Assembly (NCBI RefSeq): GCF_900890425.1
Contig: NZ_CAAHFG010000004.1
Location: 490,798 to 554,797 of the forward strand
Origin: Pontiella desulfatans
GTDB lineage: Bacteria > Verrucomicrobiota > Kiritimatiellia > Kiritimatiellales > Pontiellaceae
Length of the DNA: 64,000 bases
Direction: 5' to 3'
Shown here: piece by piece, positions 60,638 to 64,000 of the stretch
Position numbering within the stretch: the stretch's first letter is position 1
Layout of the letters: each line of letters opens with the position of its first letter
Translations under genes and position numbers: made by a program
The notes under the pieces: generated by a model
Told to the model about the DNA's origin: nothing
Databases searched by the model: none
The model's input: only the letters and a program-made list of their open reading frames with translations

Positions 60638-61862
60638 AGTGGCTGACTTCCACCTTGGCGCCTTTGGCCTGGCCGATGTCGGCGAGGAGCTCGCCGAACC
60701 AGGGCTCGTCGATGTCGAACGGCTTGCCGCCGGCAATGCGCGGGAACTCGCAGGCGCGCAGCTCGTCGTTCTTATCCTCGTCGTGGCCAACCACGCCGCC
60801 GATGCCTTCCATCGCGGATTCAACGGCCTTGTCGCAGCAATCCTTGATGAGCTTGAGGTCGGCCGCGTTGGAGGCGGCGGCCCGGGCAAAGTAGCCGGAC
60901 TTCTGGATGAGCACCTTTTCGGCACCGAGCAGCTTGGCGAACTGTTTGCCGAACCAGGCGCCGGGATTGACGGCGTCGAGCTTGACGTGGCCGAAGGCAT
61001 CGCGCGGGACTTCTTCGCCGGCGGCTTCCATTTCCCTGATGATGGCATCCACGCCGGCCCCTTCGGAGATGAAGATGTTCACGTTGTCGACATCGTCCAT
61101 CACCTGCCCGAGGCGGGCGGCTTCGGCGGCGATGTCGATTTCCATTTCCGGAACGAAGATGGCGTGGACATCCTTGCGCTCCTTGGAGAGGCCGATGTTC
61201 GGCAGGAAGTCGAGTTCCTCGAGGTTTTCGTGGTAGACCTTGGCGGTGTAGGCGGTGAGCCATCCGCAGTTGCGGCCCATGACTTCGTGGATGATGAGCA
61301 TGCGCGGGTTGGCGTTGTGCTCGGCGACGACGTTGGAGAAATATTTGGCGCCCTCTTCGGCGGCCGTCCAGGCGCCAAGGCTCTGCTTGATCGGGAAGAC
61401 ATCGTTGTCGATGGTCTTCGGCAGGCCAACGACGATCAGCTTGTAGTTGTTTTCGGCCAGGAACGCCGCGAGGTCGGCGGCGGTGGTGTTGGTGTCGTCG
61501 CCACCGATGGTGTGGAGGACGTCGACGCCATCCTTGACGAGCTGGTTGGCCGCAACCTCCAGCGGGTTTTCGCCGGGTTGCACGAGGCCGCGTTTTTCGC
61601 AGTCCTTGACGTTGGTGAGTTTGACGCGGCTGTTGCCGATCGGGCTTCCGCCGTGCTTGTAGAGGACGGCCGCGTTTTCGCGGATCTCGCCGTTGATCTT
61701 GATCGAGTTGCCCTGGAGCAGGCCTTTGTAGCCACCCACGTAGGCGATGATTTCGGTTTCGGGGGAAACTTCGGTGTAGCGCTCGATGAGGCGACCGATT
61801 GCGGTGGAAAGGCAGGGGGCCAGTCCGCCGGCGGTAAGCAGGGCAACTTTCTTCACAGACAT
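60636..61862 (-). CDS. pfp: pyrophosphate-dependent 6-phosphofructokinase
   Basis: This 408-residue enzyme phosphorylates fructose 6-phosphate using PPi. GGDDTN at 120-125 has Asp where ATP-dependent enzymes carry Gly (GGDGS). PKTIDND at 148-154 has the Lys/Thr pattern of PPi-type phosphofructokinases. The fructose-6-phosphate residues are in MGRNCGWLTAYTA and SEGAGVDAI. The start is MSVKKVALLT with GAAAGGAATT upstream. PPi-PFK is reversible and typical of fermentative bacteria with PPi-based glycolysis. It stands alone in its transcript, with the methyltransferase behind a terminator. Confidence 0.92.
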   Translation of the reverse strand: MSVKKVALLTAGGLAPCLSTAIGRLIERYTEVSPETEIIAYVGGYKGLLQGNSIKINGEIRENAAVLYKHGGSPIGNSRVKLTNVKDCEKRGLVQPGENPLEVAANQLVKDGVDVLHTIGGDDTNTTAADLAAFLAENNYKLIVVGLPKTIDNDVFPIKQSLGAWTAAEEGAKYFSNVVAEHNANPRMLIIHEVMGRNCGWLTAYTAKVYHENLEELDFLPNIGLSKERKDVHAIFVPEMEIDIAAEAARLGQVMDDVDNVNIFISEGAGVDAIIREMEAAGEEVPRDAFGHVKLDAVNPGAWFGKQFAKLLGAEKVLIQKSGYFARAAASNAADLKLIKDCCDKAVESAMEGIGGVVGHDEDKNDELRACEFPRIAGGKPFDIDEPWFGELLADIGQAKGAKVEVSH

Positions 61863-61998
61863 GTTTAATTCCTTTCAGTTGAAGTGGTTGAAAATGAAGC
61901 GGACATAATGGGAATCGACGCACAAAACGCAAGCGGGAATTAAGGGCAATCGAAACGGGGATTGCAGGAATGCCGCGTCTTTTGTACAAAGCTCGGCT

Positions 61999-63351
61999 AT
62001 GGCGGATTTATTCATTGTTAAGGAGCGGCTTAAGCTTTCGTTGAAGTTGGCGGCAACCGGCGTTGCCCTCGGCGCACTGGCGACCTGGCATTTCTGGACG
62101 CGGATCGAATTTGAAAGCGACCGGGCCAATTTCCTGCTTTCGGCCACCGTGACGGGGGCGTTGGCATTGGCCTGGCTGGGGTTGCTGGTGTCCTATCTGG
62201 CCGCCCGGCGCGTGATGGATCCCGGCCACCATAATCCGGGCGCGCGGGGCCACTTTCCTTGGTGGGCGGTGAAACTACTGCTGTTTGCCGGGGTGCTTGT
62301 GGCGGGGGGCATTGCCCTGAATAAATATGCGAAAGCCGTCGAAGGCGAATTTGCCCTGCTGCGCGGGAACGATCTCCCGATGCTGGAAGCACGAATCCTG
62401 GCCGATCCGGCCCTGCTGGAAAAACCCGAAGGGAAAAACGGCGGAACGCTTTTGCAGGTGGCCTTCCGGGAAAACCACCCCGAAGCGGTCGCCCTGCTGC
62501 TGGCCAACGGGGCATCCCGGGAGGGGCTGGAGCAGGACGGGATGAATATAGTCGTGGCCTCGCTCGAAAACCTTCCCATGCTCAATGCCCTGCTGAATGC
62601 GGGCTTCGATCCGGACAAGCCGGATGCCAAGGGCGTTCCGCCCATCCACCATGCCGTGGCCAAGCGGCTGGTTGACGCCGTTAAGGTTTTGCTCGAGGCC
62701 GGGGCCCAGGTGGATGCACGCGACCAAACCTTCCGCACCCCGCTCATGCGGGTGGTCGAGGCGGACGATCTGGAAATGGCCGCACTCCTGCTGGATCACC
62801 GGGCCGATGTGAATGCCTTCGACCGGCGGGGCGAGTCGCCGCTCCACCGTTCGGTGCGCAAACGCAGCGCCGAGGGCAGCCGGCTGTTGCTCGAACGCGG
62901 GGGCGACCCGCGCCAATTCAATTTTTTCCACATGACCCCGCTGCACATTGCCGTGAACGGTGGCCATACCAATCTGGTTTCCATCCTCCTCGAGCGGCCC
63001 AACATGGCCGGCCTGTACGATGAAGGCGGCCGGGTTCCGCTCGACCATGCGCTCAAGGGCCATTCGTTCGAGACCGCCGACCTGCTGATCGGGGCCGGCG
63101 CGGATGTCGATTTCATTTTGGCCAACGGCGAGACGCTGATGCACGAGACCATCCTTTCGCGCGACTACCAAACCGCCCGCTACCTCATCCGTGCCGGCGC
63201 CAGCGTGCACATCCCCAACGCCAAGGGCGAAACCGCCCACGCCATCATGCGCCGCAAGCAGCTTCACGGCCTGCTTGAGCTCGTTGAAATGCGCGACAAT
63301 CCCGAGGCGTTCACCAATGCGGTGGATTCGGCGGAACTGTCCGTGGAGTAG
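61999..63351 (+). CDS. ankyrin-repeat membrane protein
   Basis: This 450-residue protein has a soluble N-terminal stretch, two or three hydrophobic segments in residues 15-105 (LKLAATGVALGALATW, LLLFAGVLVAGGIAL), then about nine ankyrin repeats from residue 125 on. Examples are GGTLLQVAFRENHPEAVALL, TPLHIAVNGGHTNLVSILLE and GETLMHETILSRDYQTARYL. Ankyrin repeats bind other proteins; the partner and role are unknown. The start MADLFIVKERL has no strong ribosome-binding site but is the first ATG in the frame. It is divergent from pfp. Confidence 0.85.
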   Translation: MADLFIVKERLKLSLKLAATGVALGALATWHFWTRIEFESDRANFLLSATVTGALALAWLGLLVSYLAARRVMDPGHHNPGARGHFPWWAVKLLLFAGVLVAGGIALNKYAKAVEGEFALLRGNDLPMLEARILADPALLEKPEGKNGGTLLQVAFRENHPEAVALLLANGASREGLEQDGMNIVVASLENLPMLNALLNAGFDPDKPDAKGVPPIHHAVAKRLVDAVKVLLEAGAQVDARDQTFRTPLMRVVEADDLEMAALLLDHRADVNAFDRRGESPLHRSVRKRSAEGSRLLLERGGDPRQFNFFHMTPLHIAVNGGHTNLVSILLERPNMAGLYDEGGRVPLDHALKGHSFETADLLIGAGADVDFILANGETLMHETILSRDYQTARYLIRAGASVHIPNAKGETAHAIMRRKQLHGLLELVEMRDNPEAFTNAVDSAELSVE

Positions 63352-63455
63352 TATAAAATACTAATTTTATACCCCGGGTTTTTTTATCGACGCATCATCT
63401 GTTCCCGTGCCATAAACTTTTCAAATTCTTTGTATATCAAACAATGGGGGTTGTT

Positions 63456-64000
63456 ATGGTGGGGAAATTCGGCGTTATGCCATCGCTTTGCGCGTTGGTC
63501 GTTTTCACGTTTTGTTCAGCAGGTTTTGCGCAGTCCAACCCGATTGAGAACCAGGGTATAGTGACGGTCTCGGGAGCCTGGAATGTTTCCACGAACCTTT
63601 GGGTTGGCCTATATACGGGCGGGAATGGCCTGGTCGTCACCAACGGCGGAGAGGTTTCGACGGCCTATTATACCTATGTGGGGCACGATGCCGCTTCCGA
63701 CAGCAACCGGGTTGTCATTGCCGGGGCGGGTTCCGAAATCAGGTGCAATGGAACCCGGGTGGGCCTTTACGGATCGAACAACTCCCTGAGAATCGAGGAC
63801 GGCGGCAAGTTCTACAGCTCCATATCCGGCTACTATTCAGCCGTCGGGGATTGGCAGGGGAGCGATCACAACACGCTCGTTGTCGATGGAGCCGGTTCGC
63901 TATGGGATGCGAACTATGTCGCGATTGGCAACAACAGCTCCTTCAACAGCCTCATTGTCACCAATGGCGGATATGTCTTTGCCGACGTTTCCATGCTGGT
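63456..64000 (+). CDS. secreted protein with repeated beta-strand units, 3' end outside window
   Basis: The frame opens at 63444 (MGVVMVGKFG) or 63456 (MVGKFGVMPSLC); GGGGG before the second ATG favours it. A signal peptide (ALVVFTFCSAGFAQ) is followed by units of about 40 residues with NxLVVTNGGEVSTAY, NRVVIAGAGSEIRCN, NSLRIEDGGKFYSS, NTLVVDGAGSLWD and NSLIVTNGGYVFAD. This is the autotransporter-associated or T5-like beta-helix repeat seen in many secreted proteins. The window ends before any C-terminal anchor can be seen. Confidence 0.8.
   Translation, partial: MVGKFGVMPSLCALVVFTFCSAGFAQSNPIENQGIVTVSGAWNVSTNLWVGLYTGGNGLVVTNGGEVSTAYYTYVGHDAASDSNRVVIAGAGSEIRCNGTRVGLYGSNNSLRIEDGGKFYSSISGYYSAVGDWQGSDHNTLVVDGAGSLWDANYVAIGNNSSFNSLIVTNGGYVFADVSML

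Noticed and set aside
60639-61868. A 409-codon open frame antisense to pfp
   Set aside because: It is the mirror of a clear enzyme gene in GC-rich DNA, rich in Gly, Val and Asp with no motif. The pfp motifs decide the strand.

Overview
The window is bacterial: dense, mostly GC-rich (about 60% by eye) chromosome with short operons. The gene mix suggests a Kiritimatiellota/PVC-group heterotroph, perhaps Pontiella-like. The reasons are secreted proteins with thrombospondin-type-3 and InlB-like repeats ending in a shared tail, AcnB, a PPi-dependent phosphofructokinase, a fused fucokinase/GDP-fucose pyrophosphorylase, and many interspersed palindromic repeats. The taxonomy is inference; no rRNA is present to confirm it.

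1-5.3 kb holds an endonuclease/exonuclease/phosphatase-family protein (cut by the window edge), prmA, a B12-binding radical SAM protein, a class II aldolase and, divergently, mtnA. The last two probably act together on 5-methylthioribose or 5-deoxyribose phosphates. 5.4-20.8 kb is a leftward cluster of five large secreted proteins plus one collapsed relative. Their N-terminal parts differ (unknown, four DUF1566/Lcl units, a carbohydrate-binding-like region, BspA leucine-rich repeats, glycine-rich repeats), but they draw on the same C-terminal modules. 20.9-32.5 kb holds def, an N-acetylglutamate synthase, an orphan antitoxin with a wrecked toxin, acnB, a DUF4143 ATPase, a PhyH dioxygenase, fkp and an HU-family gene.

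32.6-36.5 kb contains two amtB-PII pairs, each behind a strong sigma-54-type -24/-12 promoter. Both PII proteins lack the classical uridylylated tyrosine. 36.6-43.0 kb is a leftward run of membrane proteins, including three paralogues, with a winged-helix regulator.

43.29-59.55 kb is an AT-rich integrated island in the 3' end of a tRNA-His gene, bounded by a 23-bp direct repeat. It carries two tyrosine recombinases, a serine recombinase, an IS1595-type element, and probable defence or regulatory genes. These are a 1053-residue protein with RNA-polymerase-alpha-CTD-like and sigma-region-4-like modules coupled to a truncated PLD protein, an HD-domain protein, an unrecognised 169-residue protein and a HEPN protein. 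A partly duplicated pair of secreted-protein genes is also present. The island is the best place to look for an undescribed system, although its PLD gene looks broken.

59.6-64 kb returns to chromosomal genes: a homocysteine S-methyltransferase-like protein, pfp, an ankyrin-repeat membrane protein and the start of a secreted beta-repeat protein. Short palindromic repeats of several families sit between genes throughout the GC-rich part. In several places they lie in frame inside coding regions, much like Rickettsia palindromic elements.
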